The notes: a model not told the origin generated them from the sequence alone. Positions 1-9,169 are shown, numbered from the stretch's first letter. The stretch is 64,000 bases of DNA from JBGPLJ01 sp035644395 (GCA_035644395.1 DASQOR010000090.1:1-64000), one strand, 5' to 3'. Program-made: numbers and translations.

Positions 1-1036
1 AGTGCCAGCGTGCTTGCCGGTCCGGCAGCGCGCAGAAAATGACGGTGAGCGGGCGCGCGATCAGCATGAATACCGCGACGACTCCGGCCGCCCCCCAGAG
101 ATATCGGTCAAGCAGCGCGAAATCCACCTGTGTCCCGAGCAGGATGAAGATGAACATGCGCATGATGAGCGCGGTGGTCAGGATGAAGTCCGCCAGGCGC
201 TCGGCTTCGGCCTGCGGCAGCTGCAGCCCGAATGAAGCGCGATTGCCGAAGACGGCGCCTGCGACGAACACCGCCATGAAGCCGCTTGCGCTGACCCGGC
301 TCGCCTGCAGGTACGCTCCGGCGACCACCATGAGCGTCACAAGCGGCAAATATTCCTGCAGGAAGCCGAGGCGCTGGTGTGCGATCAGCACACTCGCCAG
401 ATAGCCCGCGATCGCGCCGATGGCTACGCCGATGAGCGCCTCGTAGCCAAGCCGGCCGAGAGCGTAGCTCACCGACATCTCGCCGCCACCCGTCGCGACG
501 ATCAGCACGGCGAACGTCAATATCGCCCCCGTCGCGTCGTTGGCCGCGGATTCGCTGATGACGGTCTGCGCCACGCGCTCACGGACCTTGACCTGCTTGA
601 AGACCGGAATCAGCGTCGCCGGATCGGTGGATGCGATGGTCATGGCGAGCAACGCCGCCACGATGACCGGCAGACCCAGAAGGAAGTGAGCGGCGACCGC
701 GGTCACGAGGGCGGTAATCACCACGCCGACGGTTGCGAGCAGCAGTACGGTGATCCAGACCTGCCGCATCACGGCGAAGCGCAGCGACGCGCCACCGTCG
801 AACAGGATGTAGGACGCGCCGAACAGAAGAATGAGTTGATTGAGCGAGGACTGCGCCGGCACGTCGACGAGTCCGGCGGCAGCCGGGCCGAGCAGAATGC
901 CGGTTCCAAGGTACAGCACGATGTCCGGAATGCCGATGCGTCGCGCGAGCATTCCAGCGAGCGCTCCGGCGAAAAGCACCACCGCGCAGATCAGCAGGAC
1001 GTGTTGAGCCGTGGCTAATGCGTGCGTTGGTTCCAA
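1..1036 (-). CDS. Cation:proton antiporter, CPA1/NhaP type (C-terminus cut by window edge)
   Basis: Integral inner-membrane exchanger of Na+ or K+ for H+. About 345 codons are visible; the C-terminal part lies beyond the left edge. The reverse-strand reading has successive hydrophobic segments and two ion-site signatures, ASTDPAT and ESAANDATG. In the family an Asn-Asp pair at this site is usual for electroneutral CPA1 exchangers, whereas CPA2 members tend to have Asp-Asp; the ion is not decidable here. I chose the TTG at 1036: GGAG lies 6 nt upstream (1043-1046), an in-frame stop sits at 1061-1063, and no ATG precedes the first membrane segment. It is divergent from ygiQ, with roughly 100 bp between the starts. 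A KefB-like regulatory tail could be present outside the window. Confidence 0.85.
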   Translation of the reverse strand, partial: MEPTHALATAQHVLLICAVVLFAGALAGMLARRIGIPDIVLYLGTGILLGPAAAGLVDVPAQSSLNQLILLFGASYILFDGGASLRFAVMRQVWITVLLLATVGVVITALVTAVAAHFLLGLPVIVAALLAMTIASTDPATLIPVFKQVKVRERVAQTVISESAANDATGAILTFAVLIVATGGGEMSVSYALGRLGYEALIGVAIGAIAGYLASVLIAHQRLGFLQEYLPLVTLMVVAGAYLQASRVSASGFMAVFVAGAVFGNRASFGLQLPQAEAERLADFILTTALIMRMFIFILLGTQVDFALLDRYLWGAAGVVAVFMLIARPLTVIFCALPDRQARWH

Positions 1037-1139
1037 GGCAAGCTCCGGTGGTCGGGCGCGCTATGTCATATCGGCGGCGGCGGCAGTGTCAAGGCGCCAG
1101 AACACCGGTTTTTGGCTGTGCGACGCGAGCGGTGGTCTA

Positions 1140-3305
1140 ATGCGCGCCATGCAAACGGCCCGCGACCTTTTTTCCTACCGCCCGTACTGGGCAAAGCGCT
1201 TCGGTACGGCGCCCTTCCTTCCGATGAGCCGGGAGGAAATGGACGCGCTTGGCTGGGACAGTTGCGACATCCTGCTGGTGACGGGCGATGCCTACGTCGA
1301 CCACCCGAGTTTCGGCATGGCGATCATCGGACGGTTCCTGGAAGCGCAGGGGTTTCGCGTCGGCATCATCGCGCAACCGGACTGGCAGAGTGCCGAGCCT
1401 TTCGGCGCACTCGGCCGGCCCAATCTCCTGGTTGGCATCACGTCGGGCAACATGGATTCGATGGTCAACCGCTACACCGCTGACCGGCGGTTGCGCAGCG
1501 ACGATGCGTACACGCCCGAGGGACGCGGTGGCCGGCGGCCGGATCGCTCCGTCATCGTCTACGCGCAACGCATCCGCGAAGCCTTCAGTGACGTGCCCAT
1601 CGTCATCGGTGGAATCGAGGCGAGCTTGCGGCGCATCGCGCACTTCGACTACTGGTCGGAGCGCGTTCGCCGCTCGGTGCTGCTCGATTCGAAAGCGGAC
1701 CTGCTCGTCTTCGGCAATGGCGAACGCCAGATCGCGGACATCGCGCATCGCCTCGCGTCCGGCGCGCGCATCGACGAGATCACCGACGTGCGCGGCACGG
1801 CCTTCCTGCGCAAGAGTACGCCGGAGGACTGGATCGAGATCGACTCGACGCATCTCGACACGCCGGGGCCACTGAATCTGCCCGTGGATCCTTACGCCAT
1901 GCAGACGCCGACGGGCGGCGGCGAGAACCGCGCCGATGCGACGCGCGAGCACGTCGTGCGCTTCGTGCGCCGTGTTCCGAATGCGGACCGCGAGCACAGC
2001 GTGATTCGCATGCCATCGTACGAGCAAGTGGCCGCGGATCCCGCTCTCTACGCTCACGCCTCGCGCATCCTTCATCTCGAGTCGAATCCCGGCAACGCGC
2101 GCGCGCTGGTGCAACGTCACGGTGCAATCGACCTGTGGCTGAATCCGCCGCCGATTCCGCTCAGCTCGAAAGAGATGGACGGCCTCTACGAACTGCCGTA
2201 TCAGCGCCAGCCCCACCCGTTCTACGGCAAGTCGAAGATTCCCGCCTACCAGATGATCCGCTTCTCGGTCGCCATCCAGCGCGGCTGTTTCGGCGGCTGC
2301 ACGTTCTGCTCGATCACCGAGCACGAAGGCCGGATCATCCAGAGCCGCTCCGAAGGCTCGGTGCTGCGCGAGATCGAAACGATCCGCGATACGGTGCCGG
2401 GATTCACGGGCGTCATCTCCGATCTCGGCGGCCCGACCGCGAACATGTACCGGCTCGCGTGCAAGACTCGTGAAATCGAATCCGCCTGCCGGCGGCCGTC
2501 CTGCGTGTTTCCCGGCATCTGCCCGAATCTCAACACGGATCACACGCCGCTCATCAACCTGTACCGCAAGGCCCGCAACCTTCCCGGCGTGCGCAAGGTT
2601 CTCATCGCTTCCGGCGTACGTTACGACCTCGCGACCGAGTCGCCGCAGTACGTGAAGGAACTCGCGCAGCACCACACAGGGGGCTACCTCAAGATCGCGC
2701 CGGAAGCGATCGGCGAGGGGCCGCTCTCGAAGATGATGAAGCCCGGCGTCGGCACCTACTACAAGTTCCGCGAGCTCTTCGACAAGTACTCCAAAGAGGC
2801 CGGCAAGGAGCAGTACCTCATTCCGTATTTCATCGCCGCGCATCCCGGCACGACGGACAACGACATGCTCGAGCTTGCGCTCTGGCTCAAGAAGAACCGC
2901 TATCGTGCAGACCAGGTCCAGGCGTTCCTGCCGTCACCGATGGCGACCGCGACTGCCATGTATCACACCGGGAAGAATCCACTGCGCAGGGTGTCACGCA
3001 CGAGCGAGTCGGTGCAGATTCCGAAAGGCTTGAAAGTACGCAGGCTCCACAAAGCGTTCCTGCGTTATCACGATCCCGACAACTGGCCGGTGCTGCGCGA
3101 GGCGTTGCGCCGCATGGGCCGTGCAGATCTCATCGGCAGCGCCAAGGATCAGCTCATCCCATCGTACCAGCCGCGTGGCACCGGGACGGCCGGCGAAGGC
3201 CGGCGCAAGCCGCCGCAGGCCCAGCCGTTTCGCACCCAACACACGGGTCTGCCGAAGACGCCGCGCGCCCGCGGATCGACGGGCCGGGGTTCGACGCGAA
3301 ACTAA
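1140..3305 (+). CDS. ygiQ: YgiQ family radical SAM protein
   Basis: Radical S-adenosylmethionine enzyme of the UPF0313/YgiQ family; the reaction is not established. The radical SAM cluster motif CxxxCxxC is visible as CFGGCTFC, and the N-terminal family signature (FLPMSREEMDALGWDSCD, then VTGDAYVDHPSFG) matches my memory of E. coli YgiQ closely. Length from the chosen start is 721 aa, normal for the family. The reading frame stays open upstream to 1011, but those 43 codons have no family similarity and overlap the divergent antiporter start, so I use ATG 1140; ATG 1149 is equally possible. No strong ribosome binding site precedes either. The C-terminus is a basic Pro/Gly/Arg-rich tail, typical of the family. 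Confidence 0.93.
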   Translation: MRAMQTARDLFSYRPYWAKRFGTAPFLPMSREEMDALGWDSCDILLVTGDAYVDHPSFGMAIIGRFLEAQGFRVGIIAQPDWQSAEPFGALGRPNLLVGITSGNMDSMVNRYTADRRLRSDDAYTPEGRGGRRPDRSVIVYAQRIREAFSDVPIVIGGIEASLRRIAHFDYWSERVRRSVLLDSKADLLVFGNGERQIADIAHRLASGARIDEITDVRGTAFLRKSTPEDWIEIDSTHLDTPGPLNLPVDPYAMQTPTGGGENRADATREHVVRFVRRVPNADREHSVIRMPSYEQVAADPALYAHASRILHLESNPGNARALVQRHGAIDLWLNPPPIPLSSKEMDGLYELPYQRQPHPFYGKSKIPAYQMIRFSVAIQRGCFGGCTFCSITEHEGRIIQSRSEGSVLREIETIRDTVPGFTGVISDLGGPTANMYRLACKTREIESACRRPSCVFPGICPNLNTDHTPLINLYRKARNLPGVRKVLIASGVRYDLATESPQYVKELAQHHTGGYLKIAPEAIGEGPLSKMMKPGVGTYYKFRELFDKYSKEAGKEQYLIPYFIAAHPGTTDNDMLELALWLKKNRYRADQVQAFLPSPMATATAMYHTGKNPLRRVSRTSESVQIPKGLKVRRLHKAFLRYHDPDNWPVLREALRRMGRADLIGSAKDQLIPSYQPRGTGTAGEGRRKPPQAQPFRTQHTGLPKTPRARGSTGRGSTRN

Positions 3306-3425
3306 CTGGCGAGCATTAAATTGCCGCCATGCTTCACTGCGGCGGTCGGGCCCGGGTCAGCGTTGTAACTTCTCCGATTCCCTCTAGAATGTCGTCGGCC
3401 CATACAATAAATCAGGGGACTTTTC

Positions 3426-3884
3426 ATGGACCGCCAGCTTTCGACCTGCTCCGTGCGCGCGGCGTACGCGAGCGTCTCGGCACTGCTCTTCGTTTCACTC
3501 GTTGCTTGCGATCCCGCCGCGGAAGCGGCGAAGCAGGTGCCGGTATCGAACATCAACGTGACGGTAACGGCTGCGGCGACTGAAACGGCGTGCCCGGAAG
3601 ATCCCATCAAGGTACGTTTCGAGCCGGTGACCATCACTGCCCCGCCGCCCGGGAGCCTGCTCGAGTCGAAGGAATTCATCGAAGACCTGGCGATGGAAGG
3701 CAAGCCCAAACAGGCGGCGGACGGCAGCTGGGTCTGCGAGCAGACGAAGAAGACGCGCCCGGTTGCACCCGGCAGCTGGAACCTCACCGTCGGCTTCGAT
3801 TCGGGCAACATGGATTGCTCGACCGAAATCAAGGCGGCAACGCCCCACTCGGTTGCGGTGGTCGAAGGCCTCGGCTGTACCTGA
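3426..3884 (+). CDS. Putative lipoprotein, function unknown
   Basis: 152-aa protein with a long N-terminal segment ending in a lipobox-like SLVAC-D at about residues 25-29, so it is probably exported and lipidated. The Asp after the Cys would favour inner-membrane retention under the E. coli +2 rule; that is an inference. The mature part is polar with four further cysteines, and I recognise no domain. Start ATG 3426 has a GGGGA-like ribosome binding site about 8 nt upstream. It converges with the GFA gene, with 2 bp between the stop codons. The 120-bp gap before it holds no clear gene. Confidence 0.7.
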   Translation: MDRQLSTCSVRAAYASVSALLFVSLVACDPAAEAAKQVPVSNINVTVTAAATETACPEDPIKVRFEPVTITAPPPGSLLESKEFIEDLAMEGKPKQAADGSWVCEQTKKTRPVAPGSWNLTVGFDSGNMDCSTEIKAATPHSVAVVEGLGCT

Positions 3885-3886
3885 AT

Positions 3887-4306
3887 TCAGGCGTCGGCGA
3901 GACGCGGCGAACTTGAATCGCCCGCATGCGCGGGCAGGCCGTCCGTGAGCTTCATCCACGGCTGGCGGCTCCCGGTGAAGATGTGCATCGACGGCGCAAG
4001 TGACGCGGCTTGCGCAAGCGTGACGACGGTCACGTCGATGAGGCCGGGATAACGATCCGATTCGAAGAACAGCGACGCCCCACAGCGATTGCAGAAGCCG
4101 CGCCGCGCCTCGGGCGACGACTGAAACCACGCGAGCGCCGGGCCGGTTGCTTCCAGCTTGCTACGCTCGAACGTCGCCCATGTCACGACCGGCGCCCCGA
4201 CACTGAGCTGACACATCGAGCAGTGGCATTGGCAGACGGTGAGCGCGGGTCCGCCGACCTGGTAGCGCACGCCTCCGCAGAAACAGCCTCCCGTGAACTT
4301 GCCCAC
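3887..4306 (-). CDS. GFA family (CENP-V/GFA domain) zinc protein
   Basis: Small 139-aa protein of the GFA (glutathione-dependent formaldehyde-activating enzyme-like) family. The zinc-binding cysteine pattern is visible: GGCFCGGVRY near the N-terminus, QCHCSMC at about 27-33, and FCNRCGASLFF in the middle. Most family members have no proven substrate, so a role in formaldehyde detoxification should not be assumed. The GTG start at 4306 lies 8 nt after the stop of the upstream EipA-like gene and has no good ribosome binding site, which suggests translational coupling to that gene. Confidence 0.85.
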   Translation of the reverse strand: MGKFTGGCFCGGVRYQVGGPALTVCQCHCSMCQLSVGAPVVTWATFERSKLEATGPALAWFQSSPEARRGFCNRCGASLFFESDRYPGLIDVTVVTLAQAASLAPSMHIFTGSRQPWMKLTDGLPAHAGDSSSPRLADA

Positions 4307-4314
4307 GCGCGCTA

Positions 4315-4896
4315 TCAGAAGGGGTTGTAACGCTTCGCCCGCGTGAAGTGCATGTAGCCGACGCCGACGCCCTGCCGCCAGCCGACGCCGAAACGCACCG
4401 GCGCGAGGATCGTCTTGTCATTCTGCACGTAGTTGAGCCCGAAACCGCCGACGAAAAAGAGGCTGCCTTCGACACCCGGGTAGCGCTGGAACAACGCGTC
4501 GGACGACGGCAGGCCATAGACGAGCACGAAGACCTTCGCCGCATTGCCGCCGAAGTCGAAGCCGATGGACGGTCCCTGCCAGTAGACCTTGGTGCCGGAG
4601 CCCTGTCCCTTGTAGATGAGCTTGCCGTGTCCATAACGCACGCCGACGGCCACCGCGCCGCCCGCCTCCTCGCCCTGGATGATCGCCATCGGCTCGCCCT
4701 TCTCCTTGAAGGCTTTCTCGATGACGGTCGCGAGTCCCTTGGCGCCGCTGCCGAAGAAATCTTCGGCGGCTTTCGTCACTTCATCCTGGCTGTAGCTCTT
4801 TGGCGGCTCCGCCTTCTGTTCCTTGGGCGCGGTCGCGCCCGCCAGCAGCGGAATCAATAGCAACGAAGTCATGATCGAGCGGACGAACATTTTCAC
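4315..4896 (-). CDS. EipA-like envelope protein (DUF1134)
   Basis: 193-aa protein with an N-terminal signal peptide (LLLIPLLAGATA) and a DUF1134/EipA domain covering the rest. Recognisable family segments are FFGSGAKGLATVIE, GEEAGGAVAVGVRYG, WQGPSIGFDFGG and the terminal APVRFGVGWRQG. EipA is known from alphaproteobacteria (Brucella) as a periplasmic protein affecting envelope integrity; the same role here is inference. The frame is open far upstream, but signal peptide position fixes the start. GTG 4896 has AAGGAG 8 nt upstream; ATG 4890 is the alternative, with a 14-nt spacing. Probably an operon with the GFA gene downstream. Confidence 0.82.
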   Translation of the reverse strand: MKMFVRSIMTSLLLIPLLAGATAPKEQKAEPPKSYSQDEVTKAAEDFFGSGAKGLATVIEKAFKEKGEPMAIIQGEEAGGAVAVGVRYGHGKLIYKGQGSGTKVYWQGPSIGFDFGGNAAKVFVLVYGLPSSDALFQRYPGVEGSLFFVGGFGLNYVQNDKTILAPVRFGVGWRQGVGVGYMHFTRAKRYNPF

Positions 4897-4997
4897 TTGC
4901 AAATCTCCTTGGGTCTCCGGGGCGAGTGCACTCGCCGGCGCGCATTGTAAGCGCGGTGCCGACACGCGGCGACAGTCGCGAATCGGCGACGCGGGCC

Positions 4998-5591
4998 TTA
5001 GCTCTTTTCGAGCTCCCACTGCACCAGTTCGTAACCGCGCTTCAGCCACAGGCCAAGTCCGATCGGCGTAAAGCGCCGGGCGAGGCGCCGCCGATACCAG
5101 TCCGCTTCGCGCAGGTGAACGGCGCCATCGGTGCGCGACTGATCGCAGTTCTCGCGCCAGTCCTCGGAGGTGAGCGCGCTGAAGTAGAGGACCATGCGGG
5201 TGGCCATTGCAAGTCTTGCAAGCGCGCGCGCGGCGGCGCGCGCATCCAGGTACTGCGCGACGTCGTAACAGATCGTGAGATCCGCGGGCAGCGCGACCTC
5301 GAGATCGACGACGGAACCCTGTGTCCATCCGTGACGCTCGCACAGGTAGCCGCTCGACTCGACGCCGGTATAGCGCGCGCGTGGAAATTGCGCGAGCAGG
5401 GGCTGCCGCAGAAGCCCGACCCCGCAGCCGACGTCGAGGATGCTCGCGATCGGCAGGTCGAAATGCTTGAGCACGGCGCCGATGAGCGCCGCCCGGCGAT
5501 CCATCTCCGCCTTGTCGGTCACCCGGGTACGCGCATCGCCGTAGTAGCGGCGATAGTAGTTGCGATCGAAGCTGTGAGCGCGAACGGCCAT
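4998..5591 (-). CDS. Class I SAM-dependent methyltransferase
   Basis: 197-aa cytoplasmic protein with the class I methyltransferase motif I ILDVGCGVGLLRQ at about residues 50-62, followed by an acidic residue (GVESSGY) as expected for SAM ribose binding. A YDVAQYLD motif would be motif IV. The substrate cannot be told. Start ATG 5591 has GAGGA 8 nt upstream; extending further upstream would run into the end of the molybdopterin subunit gene's control region without adding conserved sequence. The N-terminal FDRNYYRRYY segment resembles methyltransferases associated with small-molecule or lipid modification, but that is weak evidence. Confidence 0.82.
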   Translation of the reverse strand: MAVRAHSFDRNYYRRYYGDARTRVTDKAEMDRRAALIGAVLKHFDLPIASILDVGCGVGLLRQPLLAQFPRARYTGVESSGYLCERHGWTQGSVVDLEVALPADLTICYDVAQYLDARAAARALARLAMATRMVLYFSALTSEDWRENCDQSRTDGAVHLREADWYRRRLARRFTPIGLGLWLKRGYELVQWELEKS

Positions 5592-5673
5592 GTGGCGATG
5601 TCCTCGGGCGCCACGCGCCCTAGCACGCATGCTCGCCGGAGACCGGTCTGGCCGCAATACTCGGGATTGCCCG

Positions 5674-7833
5674 CTAAGCGACGGTGAGTCCCTGTCGCGA
5701 CAGGGGCAACGAACGCGGACGGACGCCGGTCGCAGCGGCGATTGCGTTGCAGACCGCGGGCGCGATTGGCGGTACCGGCGGCTCGCCAACTCCTCCAATT
5801 TTCGCATTTCGGCTCTCGAGCACCTGCACGGTGACGTCCGGCGCCTGGTCCATCCTGAGCAGCGGGTAGCTGTCGAAATTCGCTTCGAGCACGCGCCCGT
5901 CCTTCAGTGTGATGGCGCCAAAGAGCGCTGCCGTCAGCCCGAAATGAATGCCGCCCTGGACCTGGGCCTCGATGTTGCGTGGATTCACCGCGGTACCGCA
6001 GTCGATGGCCGCGAATACCCGATGCACTCTGAGCCGGCGCCCGGCGACCGAAACCTCGGCAATCTCCGCGATGAGGGAATCGAAGCCGCGCAGAAAGGCG
6101 ATCCCGCGATGACGCCCGGGCTCGAGCGGCACTGCATCCGCGGCCGCTGCCGCAGCGTCGAGCACGCGCAACGCGCGGGCATCCTTCGCGAGGAGCTCGC
6201 GGCGAAAGGCGAGCGGCGATGAACCGAGCTCAACGGCCAGCTCGTCGATGAACGATTCGAGCGCGAAGGTATTCTGCGAAGGATCGACGGAACGCCAGGC
6301 GCCGAGCGGTATTCCCGGATTGTCGCCCGCATACGTGGCGAACACGGAGGCGATGTCGTAAGGCAGATCGACGAGACCGCTGACGGGTGCGTCGGAATCA
6401 ACGCAGCCGATGTGCGAACGCAAGGCCAGTACGCTGCCGTCGGCTGACAACGCCGCTCGCACGCGCATGACGGACGCGGGCCGGTAGAAGCCGTGCTGCA
6501 TGTCCTCCTCGCGCGACCAGATGACTTTCACCGGTGCGCCGGCCGCGCGTGCGATGAGTGCGGCCTCAACGCCATAGTCCGTCTTGAGGCGCCGCCCAAA
6601 GCCTCCACCGAGGAATGTCGTATGGACGGCGACCCGCGCGGCGTCGAGACCGAGGGCGTTCGCCACGCGCGACCGCATCGCAGACTGCACCTGGGTCGGC
6701 AGCCAGAGCGTGGCTCGATCGCCCGCAACGTCGGCCGTTGCGTTCATCGGTTCGAGTGTGGCGTGCGCGAGCAGTGGCGCCTCATAGGTGCGCTCGATCG
6801 TGCGGGCGGAGCCGGCAAAGGCTGAATCACTGGCCGCGCGCGCCGCCTTTTCATCGGCGCCCTCGGGCACCCATGCCTTGCCATCCGCGTGTGTCGCCGC
6901 TTGGAGCGAGGCCGAGAGCGCTTCACTCGAGGCTTGCGGATTCCCATTGGATGTCCAGGCGGGCTTCAACGCCGCGAGTCCGCGACGCGCACTCCAGTAG
7001 TCATCGGCCACCACGGCCACGGCTACATCGAGCCTGACGACGCGGCGCACCCCGGCAATCCGCAGAGCCGGCGTTTCGTCGACGTCGGCGAGCTTGCCGC
7101 CGAACACGGGACAATGCGAGACGCTTGCGACCTGCAAAGCGCGAACCTTGCCGGAGGTGTCACGCGGGATTAGCGCCGCCGGCACATCGATACCGAACAT
7201 CGCGACTCCCGTTACCTTGTCGCGCATATCGAGTCGCGGTGGCGCCTTGCCGATCAGTTGCCATTGCCGTTCGGTCTTCAGCACGACGCTGGCCGGTGGC
7301 GTCCCTACCGACGCGGCTTCGGCAAGCTCTCCATAAGATAAGGAGCGGCGCGACGGTTCATGGAGCACGCGTCCGGCTTGTGCCTTGCATTCCTGCGCCG
7401 GGACGGAGAACCGCGCAGCCGCGGCAGCAATCAGCAGGCCTCGCGCGGTCGCCCCTGCAGTGCGCAACTTGTCGAACATGCCGCGCACCGACCCGCCGCC
7501 GCCGGTCATGAACTCGCCCCAGGCACCGTAGTAGGCCGCTTCGATGGGTGCCCAGTCGATGCGGACGTCGCGCCACTCGACTTCGAGTTCCTCCGCCAGG
7601 ATCTGCGCGAGAGCGGACTGCGATCCCTGGCCCATCTCCGTCGCATTGGTCAGCAGCGTGACGGAGCCGTCGACGCCGACGCGAATCCAGTTCTGCAGAA
7701 TGACCGGATGGCGCTTTGCCGTGATCGCTGTCGGGTCGTCTGCGCGCAACTCGAAACCGACGAGCAATCCGCCGGCGATAGCGGCGCCGGCTCGCAGGAG
7801 ATCGCGGCGATTGATCGACGGATAGCGGGTCAT
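5674..7833 (-). CDS. Xanthine dehydrogenase family, molybdopterin-binding subunit (IorB-like)
   Basis: 719-aa large subunit of the isoquinoline 1-oxidoreductase/aldehyde dehydrogenase type, a molybdenum hydroxylase. A twin-arginine signal (INRRDLLRAG at residues 7-16, then a hydrophobic stretch) points to folded export to the periplasm. Cofactor-site motifs are intact: NATEMGQGSQSAL, LGGGFGRRLKTDYG, and GGVGEPPVPP near the C-terminus, which carries the expected catalytic Glu. Enzymes of this type normally need a small 2Fe-2S subunit (IorA) and often a cytochrome; neither is beside it. Start ATG 7833 is placed just before the Tat signal, with GGGAG 11 nt upstream; ATG 7869 is possible. Substrate unknown. 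Confidence 0.88.
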   Translation of the reverse strand: MTRYPSINRRDLLRAGAAIAGGLLVGFELRADDPTAITAKRHPVILQNWIRVGVDGSVTLLTNATEMGQGSQSALAQILAEELEVEWRDVRIDWAPIEAAYYGAWGEFMTGGGGSVRGMFDKLRTAGATARGLLIAAAAARFSVPAQECKAQAGRVLHEPSRRSLSYGELAEAASVGTPPASVVLKTERQWQLIGKAPPRLDMRDKVTGVAMFGIDVPAALIPRDTSGKVRALQVASVSHCPVFGGKLADVDETPALRIAGVRRVVRLDVAVAVVADDYWSARRGLAALKPAWTSNGNPQASSEALSASLQAATHADGKAWVPEGADEKAARAASDSAFAGSARTIERTYEAPLLAHATLEPMNATADVAGDRATLWLPTQVQSAMRSRVANALGLDAARVAVHTTFLGGGFGRRLKTDYGVEAALIARAAGAPVKVIWSREEDMQHGFYRPASVMRVRAALSADGSVLALRSHIGCVDSDAPVSGLVDLPYDIASVFATYAGDNPGIPLGAWRSVDPSQNTFALESFIDELAVELGSSPLAFRRELLAKDARALRVLDAAAAAADAVPLEPGRHRGIAFLRGFDSLIAEIAEVSVAGRRLRVHRVFAAIDCGTAVNPRNIEAQVQGGIHFGLTAALFGAITLKDGRVLEANFDSYPLLRMDQAPDVTVQVLESRNAKIGGVGEPPVPPIAPAVCNAIAAATGVRPRSLPLSRQGLTVA

Positions 7834-7955
7834 CGGCGGCGACACTCCCGGGGACGTGTTCGCGTCCATGGTCCCGCGATTCCCGTCCCCGGAGAATGTC
7901 TGAGCGCGGCCGCCATCGCGCGTTTGGAGCAACTCGGCGCGTTACCGGTCGTCCG

Positions 7956-8552
7956 TCAGTCCCGCAGCCGAAACACGATTGGTACTTCCACCCAGGACTC
8001 GATCGGGTTGCCGTCGAGGAGGCGTGGCTTGAAGCGCCAGTGGGCGACGGCCCTCGCCGCAGCGCGATCGAGCGCCACGTAGCCGCTGCTGGTGCCGACC
8101 GCCACGTCGATCGGACGGCCGTTGACGTCAATTTTCAACCGCAGTCGAACCGTACCTTCCGGTTTGATGGAGCCGACGGTCGGGTACGGAATTTCCGTCT
8201 GCTCGAGGATCTGTGCCTTTGTCCAGACAATTGGCGTCACCGGGTTGTCGGGCACCGGCACGACTTGTTGCACAGTAGGGATTGTCAGTTCTGTCGCCGA
8301 TCCGTCGTACGGAATATCCGGCGGCGGCACCAGCGGCGGGCCAGCATTGATCCGCGGCCCCGAAATATCCGGCGGATCCGGTTGCGGCACGACTGGAGCC
8401 CGAATGAACTCAATCTGCGGAACAAACTCCGGTTTCGCCCCGACGACCCTATCGAGATTGAGCAGCAGCATGAGGACAAAGCCAGCGTGAAAGGCGATGA
8501 CGGCAAGCACGGAGGGCCGAAGCGGCAGCGCCGGGCGAAGGGTATGCGACAT
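7956..8552 (-). CDS. TonB family energy transducer
   Basis: 198-aa TonB-like protein. One N-terminal membrane anchor (VLAVIAFHAGFVLMLLL), a Pro-rich periplasmic linker (QPDPPDISGP and VPPPDIPYD), and a C-terminal TonB domain with the GTVRLRLKIDVNGRP and AHWRFKPRLLDG segments. It would transmit inner-membrane proton-motive energy to outer-membrane receptors in complex with ExbB and ExbD. A strong ribosome binding site GGGAG lies 7 nt before ATG 8552, and a perfect TTGACA lies further upstream on the reverse strand but without a matching -10. It lies 10 kb from exbD and the TonB receptor, so pairing with that receptor is uncertain. Confidence 0.88.
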   Translation of the reverse strand: MSHTLRPALPLRPSVLAVIAFHAGFVLMLLLNLDRVVGAKPEFVPQIEFIRAPVVPQPDPPDISGPRINAGPPLVPPPDIPYDGSATELTIPTVQQVVPVPDNPVTPIVWTKAQILEQTEIPYPTVGSIKPEGTVRLRLKIDVNGRPIDVAVGTSSGYVALDRAAARAVAHWRFKPRLLDGNPIESWVEVPIVFRLRD

Positions 8553-8825
8553 GGAATTTCTCCCTGGATGACCTGCAGGACGCGACTGTCAACGCGCCGC
8601 GGCTTGCGCAGGGGTCGCCGCCGTTTCACGGTTTGTAAAAAATGCCTGCCCGCCAGTGAGTTATGCCAGAAATGACGCGGATCAAGAGCCGCAATCGCAG
8701 CCGGCCGGGACATTAAACAAGCGTCATTCGGCCGTCACGCCCGCGAAAGGTGCTCCGCCCTAGAGTGTCGCCCGACCGCGAATGCCGCGGCCTGTCGTTC
8801 GATACCCCAAACGGAGATCTTCAAG

Positions 8826-9062
8826 ATGCGTAACACGATCCTAGCCACGGTCCTTGCGCTCGGCCTGTCGGCCTTTGCGCTCGGCGCGAACAATCCGGCG
8901 ACGCCTGCTGCGCCAGCCACAGCTGCCCCGCCTGCCGCCACTGCCGCCAAGCCGCCGGTCGACCCGAAAACGGCGGATTGCCAGCACCAGGCCAAGGAGA
9001 AGGGACTGAAGGGCACAGAGGCGAAGAAGTTCGTCGCGGAGTGCGTGAAGAAGGCTTCGTAA
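8826..9062 (+). CDS. Small secreted PsiF-like protein
   Basis: 78-aa exported protein: signal peptide ending near ALGA, an Ala/Pro-rich stretch, then one PsiF repeat, DCQHQAKEKGLKG followed by FVAECVKKA, with the two conserved cysteines 24 residues apart. E. coli PsiF has two such repeats and is phosphate-starvation induced, but its function is unknown. Start ATG 8826 is preceded by GGAGA 9 nt upstream. The 273-bp gap before it, shared with the divergent tonB, holds no gene I can support. A hairpin terminator follows. Confidence 0.8.
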   Translation: MRNTILATVLALGLSAFALGANNPATPAAPATAAPPAATAAKPPVDPKTADCQHQAKEKGLKGTEAKKFVAECVKKAS

Positions 9063-9088
9063 GCGAATCTCCTTTCGCTTTCCGATCC

Positions 9089-9136
9089 GGCCCTCACGGG
9101 CGCCGCAGGGGCGGCACCGTGGGGGCCTTCGCTTTT
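9089..9136 (+). terminator. Probable intrinsic terminator after the PsiF-like gene
   Basis: Inverted repeat: 9089-9099 (GGCCCTCACGG) pairs with 9117-9127 (CCGTGGGGGCC), 11 pairs with one G-T, enclosing a GC-rich loop that can fold further. It is followed by TTCGCTTTT, a short and interrupted T run, so termination may be incomplete. Confidence 0.55.
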
Positions 9137-9169
9137 GGATCGTGTGTCAGAATCGCGGCGGGAGACTCC

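Noticed and set aside
1011..1139. N-terminal extension of YgiQ
   Set aside because: Sequence is not conserved and overlaps the divergent antiporter's start and ribosome binding site.
1137..2843. 568-codon reverse open frame opposite ygiQ
   Set aside because: No domain; ygiQ is certain in this place.
8553..8825. Gene in the 273-bp gap between tonB and the PsiF-like gene
   Set aside because: No open frame with a ribosome binding site or conserved sequence; the TTGACA on the reverse strand has no acceptable -10.
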